This document shows positions 42,971-52,075 of a DNA stretch of 64,000 bases, in pieces (within the stretch, counting starts at the first letter, position 1; each line of letters opens with the position of its first letter). The notes under the pieces were generated by a model. The model had not been told where the DNA came from. It worked only from the letters and a program-made list of their open reading frames with translations, and searched no databases. The position numbers and the translations under genes are program-made. Source of the stretch: JANWVO01 sp037446555. Its GTDB lineage: Bacteria; Acidobacteriota; Terriglobia; Bryobacterales; Bryobacteraceae. The stretch spans positions 223,895-287,894 of the forward strand of contig JBBIIK010000001.1 of NCBI GenBank assembly GCA_037446555.1, given 5' to 3'.

Positions 42971-43951
42971 TCAGGCGCGCACCAGCTTCAGGCGGCCGTT
43001 GGAAGCGGTTCGCGTGGGGAACACGCGACGGTCGAGATTCCCGCGAAGAGTCTCGAACAGGTCACAGGCGAAGACGCGGTTGCCGATGTGCCAGGAGTGG
43101 TCTAAGGCGCCGATCACTTCAGCCTGGTCGGTTGCCTTGACTGCTTCATCGCGGCTCAACTGCGATGAAGTAGTCCGAGCAGTCCACGTCCGCCGCTTTC
43201 TCCGGAGCTCCGGGCGGCAAGCCCACCCGCCCGGCGCGCGGCGCTACTCCTGCCCGTTTCACGTTCGAGAGCTTCAGCACGGAATCAAACTGGTTCGAGT
43301 AGTTGGTCAGCCGGACGCAGTGGCGGTAGAGCGACGCGCTGCTGTCGCTGTCGGCGCGCAGCGAAGCCGAGGACACGTCCGCCCCAATGAAGGCTACTTG
43401 GCTCACCATCCATCCCGGATCGGGGAGCCTGGCGTCGTCTGCGTCGTCGAATGCCTCGCGAATCACGTAGGCGCCGGTCGAGTGCCCGAGCAGATGGATG
43501 TTGATCGCGCAATCCGGCTCCTGCTGTTCGGAGAGAAGCCGGATTCCGGCCGTCACCAGTTGCAGGGCCGTCTGCTTGGCGTCGTGCCGGTCCTCGATGT
43601 AGTTGAGAGCCATATTGGCGCTCGGCCAGTCGAAGCTCGCCACTTCACCCCGGAAGCCGGCTTGGGCGAGGTCGGCTTTGAGCCGTCTGTGTCTGGCCAG
43701 CACGACCACGTGGTCGTTGTTGTATCCAGGCACAAACACAAGAATGTCGCCGCGGGCGCGCCGGGGGACGCGAGAGTCCTTGCCCCAGACCGCCGCCTTG
43801 CGGAGCTTGCGCGCCCACTGGGCTGCGCCCGCTCATGATCCGGCTTCGGGAGTTCCGTCTCCGGGACAAGAAGATACCTGGCGGGTCCAGGTTCGGCGAC
43901 AAACTTGCCGCCCTCGAGTCTCCGCGTCGACAGGACAAACAAATCGCCCAT
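42971..43951 (-). pseudogene. Alpha/beta-hydrolase (DUF900-like) gene with two compensating frameshifts
   Basis: ATG 43951 has GGAGG upstream and begins MGDLFVLSTRRLEGGKFVAE. The frame leaves good sequence near 43820; the next frame continues WARKLRKAAVWGKD and RRARGDILVFVPGYNNDHVV, through the nucleophile elbow HLLGHSTGAYVIREA (GHSTG), to a stop at 43146. The first frame then resumes (DEAVKATDQAEVIGALDHSW, carrying the likely catalytic His, to the stop at 42971). Stitched, it is a ~325-residue serine hydrolase of the DUF900 type. Either a recent pseudogene or assembly indels near 43825 and 43150-43165. Confidence 0.7.
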
Positions 43952-44052
43952 TCGTCCCTCCTCCGACTGGCGGCCAGCGGCCGTGGCGGCCGAAGGCTGA
44001 AGCCAGTTTGGGCGATTGCTGGTGTCCTGTCAATCGGTGGTAGCCCCGAGCG

Positions 44053-44087
44053 GAAAAGAAAAGCCGCCGCGCGGCGGACGCGGCGGC
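44053..44087 (-). terminator. Intrinsic terminator of the outer-membrane protein gene
   Basis: On the minus strand a 9-bp GC stem (44063-44071 with 44079-44087) is followed by TTTTCTTTT. It sits 19 bases after the stop of the beta-barrel gene. This is the best textbook terminator in the window. Confidence 0.75.
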
Positions 44088-44106
44088 GGATCTCACGGGC
44101 AGAGCG

Positions 44107-44748
44107 TTATCGCCCGCCAAAGGTGTAGCCGACGGAGACGCCGTATTCGGGCACCCAGTTGCGCCCGAACTGGAACAGGTCGTTCACCCAGCGCAGCTTG
44201 AACTCCGGCTTCAAGTAGACGTCCTTGTAGACGAACGTCTTGAAGCCGCCGCCGAAGTGCGTGGTGAACTTCTTGCTGGAGCCCACCAGCGCGCTCGAGG
44301 TCGTGCAGCCGGTGAAGTTGTTGCAGAGCCGCTGGTCATAGTAGAAGCGCAGGTTCGCCGCGCCCATGCCAGCCTGGAGTTCGGGCACGAACCACTTCGA
44401 CCAGGCGGGCGGCGTGTACATGCCGTAGAAGTCATAGAAGAACGGCCTGTACTTCAGAGCGGCGTAGTCGCCCTTCGATGCGCGCCAGCTCATTTCGCCG
44501 CCGACGGCGAACTTCGAGTTCAGCTTCAGGTTGGCGCCGAACTTCGGGAAGGCGCCCGTCATCTGCGGGCCGAACCGCAACACGCCGTCGCCGAAGGTGT
44601 CGACCGGCGTCGCGCGGGCTTTCACCTGGTTGGTCACCGTCCCAACGTAAACGTCCAGGCTTTCCTGGGCGAAAGCGGGAATTACAGCCGCCAGCAGCAA
44701 AGTAGTTGGCAGCACAAAAAGGGACAAAAGTCTCCCACGCAAGTTCAT
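44107..44748 (-). CDS. Outer-membrane beta-barrel protein
   Basis: 213 residues with a signal peptide (LFVLPTTLLLAAVIPAFAQE). The mature part alternates hydrophobic and polar residues with aromatic girdles in short strands: KFAVGGEMSWRASKGDYAAL, YRPFFYDFYGMYTPP, KFTTHFGGGFKTFVYKDVYL, and the last strand YGVSVGYTFGGR. This suggests an eight-stranded barrel of the OmpA/porin-like kind. Two cysteines (LCNNFTGC) could form a loop disulfide. Role unknown, possibly surface structure. Has its own terminator. Confidence 0.8.
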   Translation of the reverse strand: MNLRGRLLSLFVLPTTLLLAAVIPAFAQESLDVYVGTVTNQVKARATPVDTFGDGVLRFGPQMTGAFPKFGANLKLNSKFAVGGEMSWRASKGDYAALKYRPFFYDFYGMYTPPAWSKWFVPELQAGMGAANLRFYYDQRLCNNFTGCTTSSALVGSSKKFTTHFGGGFKTFVYKDVYLKPEFKLRWVNDLFQFGRNWVPEYGVSVGYTFGGR

Positions 44749-44922
44749 GAGCGAATCTCACCTCCCGCCGCGCGAATGGAAAATCCGCCGCGGCATATTC
44801 CTGAGGTATTGGCGCGCAGAAGATTCCTTCCGGCGCCTCTCTCGACTCGCCGGATCTCTGCGTCCATCCGGTGGGACGCATGGGGATTTCTGAAGGTTTC
44901 AGTGTCTCTTGAAACGCGCGGT

Positions 44923-46296
44923 TCAGCGCAGGGAGGAGGCCACGCGGGCGCGGAACACGGCAGCCTCGCGGAGGATCCGGGCCGCGTCGAGCGTCAAGGG
45001 CTTGCGGTCGAGCACGGTGATTCTTCCGCCGATCACGACGTCCCGCACGTCGCCCGCCTTCAGGCTGTAAACGAGCATGGAATAGATTCCATGCTCCGGC
45101 CGGGCATGGGGGGCAGCCACGGATACCGTGATGAGATCGGCCTGCTTCCCGAGTTCAATGGAGCCGATTTCCCGGTCCAGACCAAGGACTTTCGCTCCAT
45201 CAATTGTTGCCATCTGGAAGGCTTTCGTGGATGGCAAAACCGTCGGATCGAGGGTAGAAACCTTGGCCAGTTTCGATGCCAGATCCATCTCCTCAAAGAG
45301 ATTGAAGTCGTTGTTGGATCCGGCGGGGCCGTCGGTTCCAAGCCCGAGGGGCACTGCCGAAGCCAGCCACGCCCGGTAATCCGGCACCCCGCTGGCGAGT
45401 TTCGTGTTGCTCGACGGGCAGTGCGCGATGCCCACCGGGCGGCCCTCCAGCAGCCTGAGGTCCTCTGCTTTGGCCCAGACCATGTGGGCGAGGATCGTCC
45501 GTCCGCTGAAGAAGCCGACGGAGTCGAGATACCGGGTGGGAGACATGCCGTGCGTCTTCACGGCGTCCTCGTTTTCTTTTCTGGTTTCCGAGACGTGCGT
45601 GTGGACGGGCACGCCGTAGCGGTCGGCGAGCGCGCGGCAGGCTTTGAGCGTGGCACCGTCGGTCGTGTAAATGGCATGCGGCGCCACGGCGGGTGTGATG
45701 AGGTCGTCGCCGCGCCAGCGTTGGATGTAGCGCTCCGTGGCTGCCAGAGCTTGCTGCGGGGTCTTGTAGTCCGGGGCAGGGAAGCCGATGACGGTCTGTC
45801 CGAGGACGGCGCGCATGCCCGCGCGTTTGGTCTCCTCGGCGATGGCGTGCTCGAAGTAGTACATGTCGGCGTACGTGGTGATGCCGCCGAGCATCATTTC
45901 CAGGACTGCCAGCCGGGTTCCCGCGCGGACGAAATCCTCGTTCACATTGCGCGCTTCGGCGGGGAAGATAAACCGTTCGAGCCATTCCTGCAACGGCACG
46001 TCGTCGGCGATGCCCCGCAGCAGGGACATGGGCGCGTGAGTGTGGGCGTTGATGAGCCCGGGTGTGAGGATGGCATCGGGACGGTCGATGCGGCGGCGGG
46101 GGCGGAAGCGGCGGTCGATCTCCGTCTTCGGACCCACCCCGGCGATGCGTCCGTTGCGCACGGCGACGGCGCCATCCTCGATCACGCGCCCCGCGGCGTC
46201 CATAGTGACGATCTTCGCGGCGCTGATCACAAGATCCGCCGGCTCGGCTGCGCCGAGGCTGAGGCAGAGGAAAAGGCTAATCCAGGAATTTCGCAT
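44923..46296 (-). CDS. Exported amidohydrolase, SAH/MTA/adenosine deaminase-like
   Basis: 457 residues. The metal-dependent amidohydrolase fold has the first metal motif NAHTHAPMSLLRG, a second histidine in VPVHTHVSETRKENED, HCPSSNTKLASG and the catalytic aspartate in GLGTDGPAGSNNDFNLFEEM. These are the marks of the MtaD/SsnA/TRZ-ATZ group, often acting on S-adenosylhomocysteine, methylthioadenosine or adenosine. Unusually it has a signal peptide (RNSWISLFLCLSLGAAEPA), so it would act outside the cytoplasm. It is the last gene of the nucleoside salvage operon, overlapping cdd by 20 bases. Confidence 0.82.
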   Translation of the reverse strand: MRNSWISLFLCLSLGAAEPADLVISAAKIVTMDAAGRVIEDGAVAVRNGRIAGVGPKTEIDRRFRPRRRIDRPDAILTPGLINAHTHAPMSLLRGIADDVPLQEWLERFIFPAEARNVNEDFVRAGTRLAVLEMMLGGITTYADMYYFEHAIAEETKRAGMRAVLGQTVIGFPAPDYKTPQQALAATERYIQRWRGDDLITPAVAPHAIYTTDGATLKACRALADRYGVPVHTHVSETRKENEDAVKTHGMSPTRYLDSVGFFSGRTILAHMVWAKAEDLRLLEGRPVGIAHCPSSNTKLASGVPDYRAWLASAVPLGLGTDGPAGSNNDFNLFEEMDLASKLAKVSTLDPTVLPSTKAFQMATIDGAKVLGLDREIGSIELGKQADLITVSVAAPHARPEHGIYSMLVYSLKAGDVRDVVIGGRITVLDRKPLTLDAARILREAAVFRARVASSLR

Positions 46297-46663
46297 CGAA
46301 TGGCCGCGGGAACAGGGCGGAGAGGCGCATGGTTTCCACGCCGCCCTTCAGATTGACGAGCAGAATCTCCAGGTCGCCGCACAGCTCCCATAGCACCTGG
46401 CGGCAGGCGCCGCACGGCGGCGTGGGCGTCTCGGTATCGGCGGCGACAACCAGCCGTGTGAACTGCCGCGCGCCGTCCGCCACGGCGCGGAACGCCGCCA
46501 CGCGTTCGGCGCAGATGGTGAGCCCGTAGGAGGCGCTCTCCACGTTGCAGCCCGTGAAGATGCGGCCGCCGGGTTCTTCGAGCGCCGCGCCGACGAGAAA
46601 ACCGGAGAACGGCGCCCGCGCCCGCAAGCGGGCTTCCAGCGCCGCTTCCACCAGCCGGTCCAC
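46277..46663 (-). CDS. cdd: Cytidine deaminase
   Basis: 128 residues from a GTG at 46663 that has GGAGG six bases upstream, one base after the pnp stop. Zinc and catalytic motifs: TICAERVAAF (CAE with the proton-shuttling glutamate) and PPCGACRQVLWEL (PCxxC). It converts cytidine and deoxycytidine to uridine and deoxyuridine, feeding the pyrimidine phosphorylase in the same operon. Confidence 0.92.
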   Translation of the reverse strand: MDRLVEAALEARLRARAPFSGFLVGAALEEPGGRIFTGCNVESASYGLTICAERVAAFRAVADGARQFTRLVVAADTETPTPPCGACRQVLWELCGDLEILLVNLKGGVETMRLSALFPRPFDAKFLD

Positions 46664-46664
46664 G

Positions 46665-47471
46665 TCAGACCTCCAGCCTTTCGAGAAACGCCTCAAGAAA
46701 ACGCCTCAACTCCGCGGCGCTGGCCCTGCCGGTTTCCAGCACCTCTTCATGGCTGAGCTTTTGCTGCATGCCGGCGGCCATGTTGGTGACGGTCGAGATG
46801 GCCAGAACGCGCATCTCCATGTGACGGGCGGCGATCACCTCGGGCACGGTGGACATGCCTGCCAGGTCCGCCCCGATCGTGCGCAGGAAGCGGATCTCGG
46901 CGGGCGTTTCGAAGCTCGGGCCGAGCATCGCCGCATAGACGCCTTCGCCGGTTTCGATGCCGAGCTCCTGCGCCGTGCGCCGGGCCAGGTCGAGCAGGCC
47001 GCGGTCATAGGCTTCCGACATGTCGGGAAAGCGTGGCCCGAGGCTGTCGTCGTTGGGTCCCGTGAGCGGGTTGGTTCCTTGCAGGTTGATGTGATCGGTG
47101 ATGAGGACCTGCATGCCCGGCCGGAAGGACGGCGAGATGCCGCCGGCGGCGTTGGTGAGCACCAACGTCTTCACTCCGAGCAGTCCCATGACGCGCACGC
47201 CGAAGACCACCTGTTGTGGCGTCCAGCCTTCGTAGAGGTGCACGCGCCCGCTCAGCACAACCACGGGCTTCGAGCCTGAACGGCCCAGGATCAGCTCGCC
47301 GGCATGCCCCGTGACGCGCGGCACCGGCCAGCCGGGGATTTCGCCGTACGGGATCACAATGCGGTCCGCCAGCGCTTGGCTGAAAGACGCCTGCGCGCTC
47401 CCCAAAACGAGGGCGATCCGGGGCCATTCAGGAACCCGCCGGCCAAGTTCCGCGGCAGCGGCGCGAATCAT
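46665..47471 (-). CDS. Purine nucleoside phosphorylase
   Basis: 268 residues from ATG 47471, overlapping the nupC stop by four bases. Trimeric-type PNP signatures: IALVLGSAQASFSQ (phosphate-binding loop, usually GSGLG), GHAGELILGR, VVLSGRVHLYEGW, LTNAAGGISPSFRPG, AMLGPSFETPAEIRFL and GMSTVPEVIAARHMEM. It cleaves inosine/guanosine to base and ribose-1-phosphate. The first loop (GSAQASF) departs from the common GSGLG pattern, which may affect kinetics. Confidence 0.92.
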   Translation of the reverse strand: MIRAAAAELGRRVPEWPRIALVLGSAQASFSQALADRIVIPYGEIPGWPVPRVTGHAGELILGRSGSKPVVVLSGRVHLYEGWTPQQVVFGVRVMGLLGVKTLVLTNAAGGISPSFRPGMQVLITDHINLQGTNPLTGPNDDSLGPRFPDMSEAYDRGLLDLARRTAQELGIETGEGVYAAMLGPSFETPAEIRFLRTIGADLAGMSTVPEVIAARHMEMRVLAISTVTNMAAGMQQKLSHEEVLETGRASAAELRRFLEAFLERLEV

Positions 47472-48685
47472 AACAGAATCCCTGCAATACAGGCTGACAT
47501 GAAATTGGCCATCGTGCCGGCCAGCATTGCCCTCACGCCCAGCCGCGCCAGATCGGACTTCCGGTTGGGCGCTAGCGCGCCGATGCCGCCGATCTGAATG
47601 GCGATGGAGCTGAAGTTGGCGAATCCGCACAGGGCGAAGGTGGAGATTACAAAGGAACGGGAGTCGAGGCTTGCCTTCAGTTCCCCGAGCCGCAGGAACG
47701 CGATGAATTCATTGAGCACCATGCGCGTGCCCAGCATGTCACCCACGGCTTGCGCGTCTTTCCAGCTCACGCCCAGCAGCCACGCCACGGGCGCGAAGAC
47801 GATTCCAAACAGCTTCTGAAGCGAGTCCGGGAACCACGTGAAGACGCCATGCACCCATCCCATGACACCGTTGAGAAGGGCGATGAGCGAGATGAACGCG
47901 ATGAGCATGCCGGCGATGTTCAGCGCCAGTTGCAGCCCCTCGCCCGCGCCGCGGGCGGCGGCATCGATCACGTTCACTCCGGGGCGTTCGATCTCGACCC
48001 TGACATCGCCCGCCGTCTCCGGCTCGTCAGTCTCCGGCACCAGCATCTTGGCCAGAACGAGCGTCGCCGGCGCTGTCATGACCACCGCCGTCAGCAGGTG
48101 CTTGATGTCCACGCCCGCGATCTTGACGTACGCCGCCATCACGGCGCCCGAGACGTGCGACATGCCCGCCGTCATGATGGTGAACAGCTCGCTCTGCGTC
48201 AGGCGCGGGAGAAACGGGCGGATGGTGAGGGGCGCCTCGGTCTGCCCCATGAAAATGCTGGCTGCCACATCGGTGGATTCGGCCCCCGAGCAGCGCATCA
48301 CGCGGTGCATCACCCACGCCATGCCGCGGATCACCACCTGCATGATGCCGAAGTAGTACAGCACAGAGAACAGGCTGGCGATGAAGATCACGATGGGCAG
48401 AACCTGAAAGGCGAAGACCACGCCGAAAGCGCCGGTCTTCACTCCCAGAGGGCCGAACAAGAATTCGCTGCCCTTCTCGGCGAATTCAAGCAGCGCGTTC
48501 ACGGCGACGCTGGCGGCCTGGAAGAGCAGGCCGAAATCGGTCTTCAGCACCAGAAAGGCAAAAAGAAACTGGAGCGCGAGCCCCCAGGCCACGATCCGCG
48601 GCCGGATGGCGCGGCGGTTCGTGGAAAAGGCGTAGCAGAGCGCCAGAATGCATACGAGCCCGAGCAAGCCGGTGAAGCGTTCCAT
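47468..48685 (-). CDS. nupC: Concentrative nucleoside transporter (NupC/CNT family)
   Basis: 405 residues with about nine membrane segments. Family marks: VFAFQVLPIVIFIASLFSVL, GMAWVMHRVMRCSGAESTDV, GQTEAPLTIRPFLPRLTQSE and FALCGFANFSSIAIQIGGIG. CNT proteins import nucleosides with H+ or Na+. It precedes pnp (overlapping) and follows the pyrimidine phosphorylase, so uptake and phosphorolysis are co-expressed. Confidence 0.94.
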   Translation of the reverse strand: MERFTGLLGLVCILALCYAFSTNRRAIRPRIVAWGLALQFLFAFLVLKTDFGLLFQAASVAVNALLEFAEKGSEFLFGPLGVKTGAFGVVFAFQVLPIVIFIASLFSVLYYFGIMQVVIRGMAWVMHRVMRCSGAESTDVAASIFMGQTEAPLTIRPFLPRLTQSELFTIMTAGMSHVSGAVMAAYVKIAGVDIKHLLTAVVMTAPATLVLAKMLVPETDEPETAGDVRVEIERPGVNVIDAAARGAGEGLQLALNIAGMLIAFISLIALLNGVMGWVHGVFTWFPDSLQKLFGIVFAPVAWLLGVSWKDAQAVGDMLGTRMVLNEFIAFLRLGELKASLDSRSFVISTFALCGFANFSSIAIQIGGIGALAPNRKSDLARLGVRAMLAGTMANFMSACIAGILL

Positions 48686-48706
48686 GCCGCGCCTCTTCCG
48701 GCGAGC

Positions 48707-50011
48707 TCAGCCGACCACTTCGAGGATCAGATCCCTCTGCTCGGGTTCGCTGGTCGAGATGCGGAAGGCATCCTCGATCCGCTCCACGGCCTCGTCCAGC
48801 CGTTCCGTCTGAGTATGGTGGATGCGGCAGAGGACGTTGCCTTCTTCCACGCGGGCACCGACCTTCACTTCGAGGAACACGCCCACGGCGGGATCCACGG
48901 AGTCTTCCTTCGTGTCGCGCCCCGCGCCCAGCATGGCGGATGCGCGCCCGATCTCTTCGGCGTCGATCGCCGCCACATAGCCGGCCCGCGGCGAGAGGAT
49001 CTCGAAGCTGCCGAGCGCATTGGGCAGCAGGTCGAAGCGGTCGAGCACCTGCGGGTTGCCGCCCTGCGCGGCGATCATCTCCTTCAGCTTGCGGTAACCC
49101 GCCTGCTCGAGCAGCAGGTTGGTGGCAAGGTTGCGCGCGTCGTCCAGCGTCTCGGTGATCTTGCCGAGGAAGATCATGCGCGCGGCCAATTCCAGAGAGA
49201 TGCGGGTGAGGTCATCGGGACCCGAGTTCAGCAGCGTCTGCGAGACCTCCATGATCTCAAGCGCGTTGCCGATGGCGCGGCCGAGCGGCTGGTTCATGTC
49301 GGTGATCAGCGCCTGCGCCCGCAGGTCGTTGCGGCGGGCGATGGTCACCATGATCTGCGCCAGCCGCCGGGCGTCGACCTGCCTCTTCATGAAAGCGCCG
49401 GAGCCCACCTTGACGTCCAGCACCAGCCCGTCGAGCCCCATCGCCAGCTTCTTGCTCATGATGGAGGCAGCGATGAGCGCCGGCGATTCCACCGTTGCCG
49501 TGGCGTCACGCAGCGCATAGAGCTTGCCGTCGGCGGGAGTGACGGACTCGCTCTGGCCCATAACGGCAAAGCCGACGCGGTCGAGCACGTCCTTGAATTC
49601 GTCGATCGAAAGGTTGGTGCGCAGGCCGGGGATGGATTCGAGCTTGTCCAGCGTGCCGCCGGTGTGCCCCAGCGCGCGCCCGCTCACCATGGGCACCTTC
49701 ACGCCCGCCGCCGCCGCCAGCGGGCCGGCGATCAGGCTTGTCTTGTCGCCCACGCCTCCGGTGGAGTGCTTGTCAATCTTCGGCCCGGGGATTGACGACA
49801 GATCCACACGCTCGCCGGACGCGATCATCGCCTCCACCATGGCGCCGACCTCGTGGTCCGTCATGTTCTGGAAGTAGACGGCCATCAGGAATGCCGCCAT
49901 CTGGTAGTCGGGGATTTCTCCGCGTGTGTAGGAGTCTACAAGCCAGCGGATCTCTTCAGGCGACAGTTCCTCGCCGTTTCGCTTGCGCTGAATGAGGTCG
50001 ACGGTTCGCAT
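48707..50011 (-). CDS. Pyrimidine-nucleoside (thymidine) phosphorylase
   Basis: 434 residues from ATG 50011 (MRTVDLIQRKRNGEELSPEE). Signatures: DKHSTGGVGDKTSLIAGPLA for phosphate and substrate, and the family pattern SGRALGHTGGTLDKLESIPG. The C-terminal lipoyl-like domain is present (GVFLEVKVGARVEEGNVLC). It phosphorolyses uridine and thymidine. Whether it is the narrow DeoA or the broad Pdp type is not decidable by eye. First catabolic enzyme gene of the nucleoside operon. Confidence 0.93.
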   Translation of the reverse strand: MRTVDLIQRKRNGEELSPEEIRWLVDSYTRGEIPDYQMAAFLMAVYFQNMTDHEVGAMVEAMIASGERVDLSSIPGPKIDKHSTGGVGDKTSLIAGPLAAAAGVKVPMVSGRALGHTGGTLDKLESIPGLRTNLSIDEFKDVLDRVGFAVMGQSESVTPADGKLYALRDATATVESPALIAASIMSKKLAMGLDGLVLDVKVGSGAFMKRQVDARRLAQIMVTIARRNDLRAQALITDMNQPLGRAIGNALEIMEVSQTLLNSGPDDLTRISLELAARMIFLGKITETLDDARNLATNLLLEQAGYRKLKEMIAAQGGNPQVLDRFDLLPNALGSFEILSPRAGYVAAIDAEEIGRASAMLGAGRDTKEDSVDPAVGVFLEVKVGARVEEGNVLCRIHHTQTERLDEAVERIEDAFRISTSEPEQRDLILEVVG

Positions 50012-50083
50012 TTTCAATTGCTTAGGGTAACACCCCGCAGTCCGGAAACACAAATCGGCCGTCCCTGGCGGGACCGGTCGCGT

Positions 50084-50893
50084 TTAGTGAATGCCGGGCA
50101 CGGGAAAACGGTATCGTCCGGCGAAGACATCGCCGAACAGGGCGAGCAGAGCGTCGTGGATGCGCCCGTTGGAGACGGCGATGTGCGAGCCGCGGATGTC
50201 GGCAGGCTCGCCCTTCATGGTGGTGGTGCGCCCGCCGGCTTCACGCACCAGCAGGAGTCCCGCCGCCATATCCCAGGGATTGAGCCCGAACTCCCAGAAG
50301 CCGTCGAGCCGCCCCCAGGCGACGTAGGCGAGGTCGAGCGCCGCCGAGCCGCTGCGGCGAACGCCGTGCGAGCACATCGCCACCTGATGAAAGAAGTGAA
50401 CGTTGACGTTTTCGTGCCGCTTGCGGGAGGGGAAGCCGGTGGCGAGCAACGCCTCCTCCAGGCGTTCGGTGGCGCTGACGCGGATCCGGCGTCCGTTGAG
50501 GAAGGCGCCGCCTCCCAGCTCCGCCGTGAAGGTCTCCTGATGGAGTGGATCATGGATCACACCGGCGATCAGCTCCCCACGCCGCTCGAGCGCCAGCGTC
50601 ACATTGAATGCAGGGTAGCCGTGGGCGAAATTCGTGGTGCCGTCCAACGGATCGACATACCAGCAGAACTCGCCGGTCTTGTCGCGCATTCCGCCCTCTT
50701 CTCCGAGCACGGAGTGCGAGGGGAAATAGGCGTGGAGCCTCTCCACCACCAGGGTTTCGCTGGCGCGGTCGGCTTCGGTCACCAGGTCGAACTCGCCTTT
50801 GAGATCGAAAGAGATGCCGCGCTCGAAGTGATGCGCCAGCAGCGCGCCCGCCTCGCGGGCGATGTCCACTGCGGTTTCCAGAAAGCTCGTCAT
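50084..50893 (-). CDS. suhB: Inositol monophosphatase family protein
   Basis: 269 residues. Metal-binding motifs GEEGG, WYVDPLDGTTNFAHGYPAFN and LNPWDMAAGLLLVREAGG are intact. The family dephosphorylates inositol phosphates and related sugar phosphates; bacterial SuhB also assists ribosomal RNA transcription in some species. It lies between the Hfq-like gene (30 bases upstream) and the nucleoside operon (72 bases downstream). A small GTCCC/GGGAC stem lies in the latter spacer. Confidence 0.9.
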   Translation of the reverse strand: MTSFLETAVDIAREAGALLAHHFERGISFDLKGEFDLVTEADRASETLVVERLHAYFPSHSVLGEEGGMRDKTGEFCWYVDPLDGTTNFAHGYPAFNVTLALERRGELIAGVIHDPLHQETFTAELGGGAFLNGRRIRVSATERLEEALLATGFPSRKRHENVNVHFFHQVAMCSHGVRRSGSAALDLAYVAWGRLDGFWEFGLNPWDMAAGLLLVREAGGRTTTMKGEPADIRGSHIAVSNGRIHDALLALFGDVFAGRYRFPVPGIH

Positions 50894-50923
50894 TTTGACC
50901 CGGAAAAAGCGTGCATGGGCGCT

Positions 50924-51151
50924 TTATCCGCCCAGCTCGGCAATGTAGCAGATGTCGTGCTTGAAGATGAACAAATTGGGGGCGTCAGGCTCCCGCGTGA
51001 GGCGGATGAAGGACTGGTCCCAGTATTCGATGTAGCCTTCCAGCGTCTCGCCGGACATCAGCCGCACGCGCACAGACGCTCTGGCGCTGGAGAGCTTGCG
51101 CAGATAGCGCGCCTCTTCGAATGTTTGCGCCGGTGCTTTGGACTTTGCCAC
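50924..51151 (-). CDS. Hfq-like Sm-fold RNA chaperone
   Basis: 75 residues from a GTG at 51151. The Sm1 region reads RKLSSARASVRVRLMSGETL-EGYIEYWDQSFIRL, and Sm2 carries FIFKHDICYIAEL, matching the YKHAI motif of Hfq. The C-terminus ends right after Sm2, as in short Hfq proteins. Acidobacteria carry divergent Hfq proteins of this sort; RNA binding is likely but untested. The window also encodes a large RNA candidate, which gives this gene extra interest. Confidence 0.75.
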   Translation of the reverse strand: MAKSKAPAQTFEEARYLRKLSSARASVRVRLMSGETLEGYIEYWDQSFIRLTREPDAPNLFIFKHDICYIAELGG

Positions 51152-51175
51152 TGGCCGTTGCCCTCCCCGCTGCCC

Positions 51176-52075
51176 CTATGGTAGCGCATCGGCGAAATAG
51201 CCCGTCCTGGCCGACACCGTGTAACCGGGTCTGGCTACAGTGAGCCGCACGCGGTGGAAACGTTCCTTCGAGGGGGGGATGTTCTTCGGGTAGTAGCCGA
51301 TCAGGTATTGCGTGCGCAGATCTCTCAGAATGTCGGCGAACGCCGCATCGAGCGCCGCGGGCGCCGCGGGGTAAAACATCCTGCCGCCGGTGCCAGAAGC
51401 GAACTGAATCAGCGCATTTTCGCCGCGCAGATTGCGTCCTGCCTCGCCTTTGACGGGCACCAGCAGCAGCGCGTAGAGCACGGCATCGGCGCGGTGCAGC
51501 GCCTCCAGCGCCTGTTCGAAATTCGTTTTGCTGATAGTGTCCGCGCCGTCTGTCACAACCACCGCGACGCGCCGCCCGTCGCGTTCGGCGAGCCTTCCCG
51601 CGCCCAGGTAAATGGCGTCATACAGCGCCGTGGCGCCCTCGCTGCGAAGCCGGCGCAGCGCCTGCTCCAGGCGGTCCAGCCGGCGCGTAAAGCCGGATTG
51701 CAGGACGACTTCGTAGTTGAAAGAGATGAGCGCCGCCGCGTCGCGCGGATCGCCCTCCCGCACCAGCGCCTGAAAGAACCTCCGGATGGCGGTGAGCTCG
51801 TAGGCGCGCTCGCGCTGCGTGGACCGGCTGCGGTCCACGAGAACCGCCACCGAGAGCGGCTGAGCCGACTGCCGCTCGAACACGGCGATTTCCTGCTCGA
51901 CGCCGTTGTCGGTGATGCGGAAGTCCTCGCGCTTTAAGTCCCCCGCCAGCGCTCCCTGCGCATCCCGGACCGTGGCCAGCACGCGCACCAGTTTGACGTC
52001 GACGCGGAACACGGGTTCCTGGACGGCGGCGCCCGCCAGCGCCGCTACAGCCTGCCGGCGATCGAGGAGTCCCAC
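51176..52075 (-). CDS. VWFA-domain protein of the acidobacterial type
   Basis: 299 residues from a GTG at 52075, preceded by GGAGGGAGA. N-terminal part: a short hydrophobic stretch (RRQAVAALAGAAVQ) and a beta-domain (VRVLATVRDAQGALAGDLKR-EDFRITDNGVEQEI). The von Willebrand A domain follows, with MIDAS motif DRSRS (DxSxS type), threonine site in SEGATALYDAI and VVTDGAD. This architecture is the acidobacterial VWFA family, abundant in this phylum and probably exported or membrane-associated. Overlaps the MoaD-MoaE gene by 31 bases. Confidence 0.85.
   Translation of the reverse strand: MGLLDRRQAVAALAGAAVQEPVFRVDVKLVRVLATVRDAQGALAGDLKREDFRITDNGVEQEIAVFERQSAQPLSVAVLVDRSRSTQRERAYELTAIRRFFQALVREGDPRDAAALISFNYEVVLQSGFTRRLDRLEQALRRLRSEGATALYDAIYLGAGRLAERDGRRVAVVVTDGADTISKTNFEQALEALHRADAVLYALLLVPVKGEAGRNLRGENALIQFASGTGGRMFYPAAPAALDAAFADILRDLRTQYLIGYYPKNIPPSKERFHRVRLTVARPGYTVSARTGYFADALP

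Noticed and set aside
47750..49795. 681-residue plus-strand open frame
   Set aside because: Antisense to nupC and the pyrimidine phosphorylase genes.
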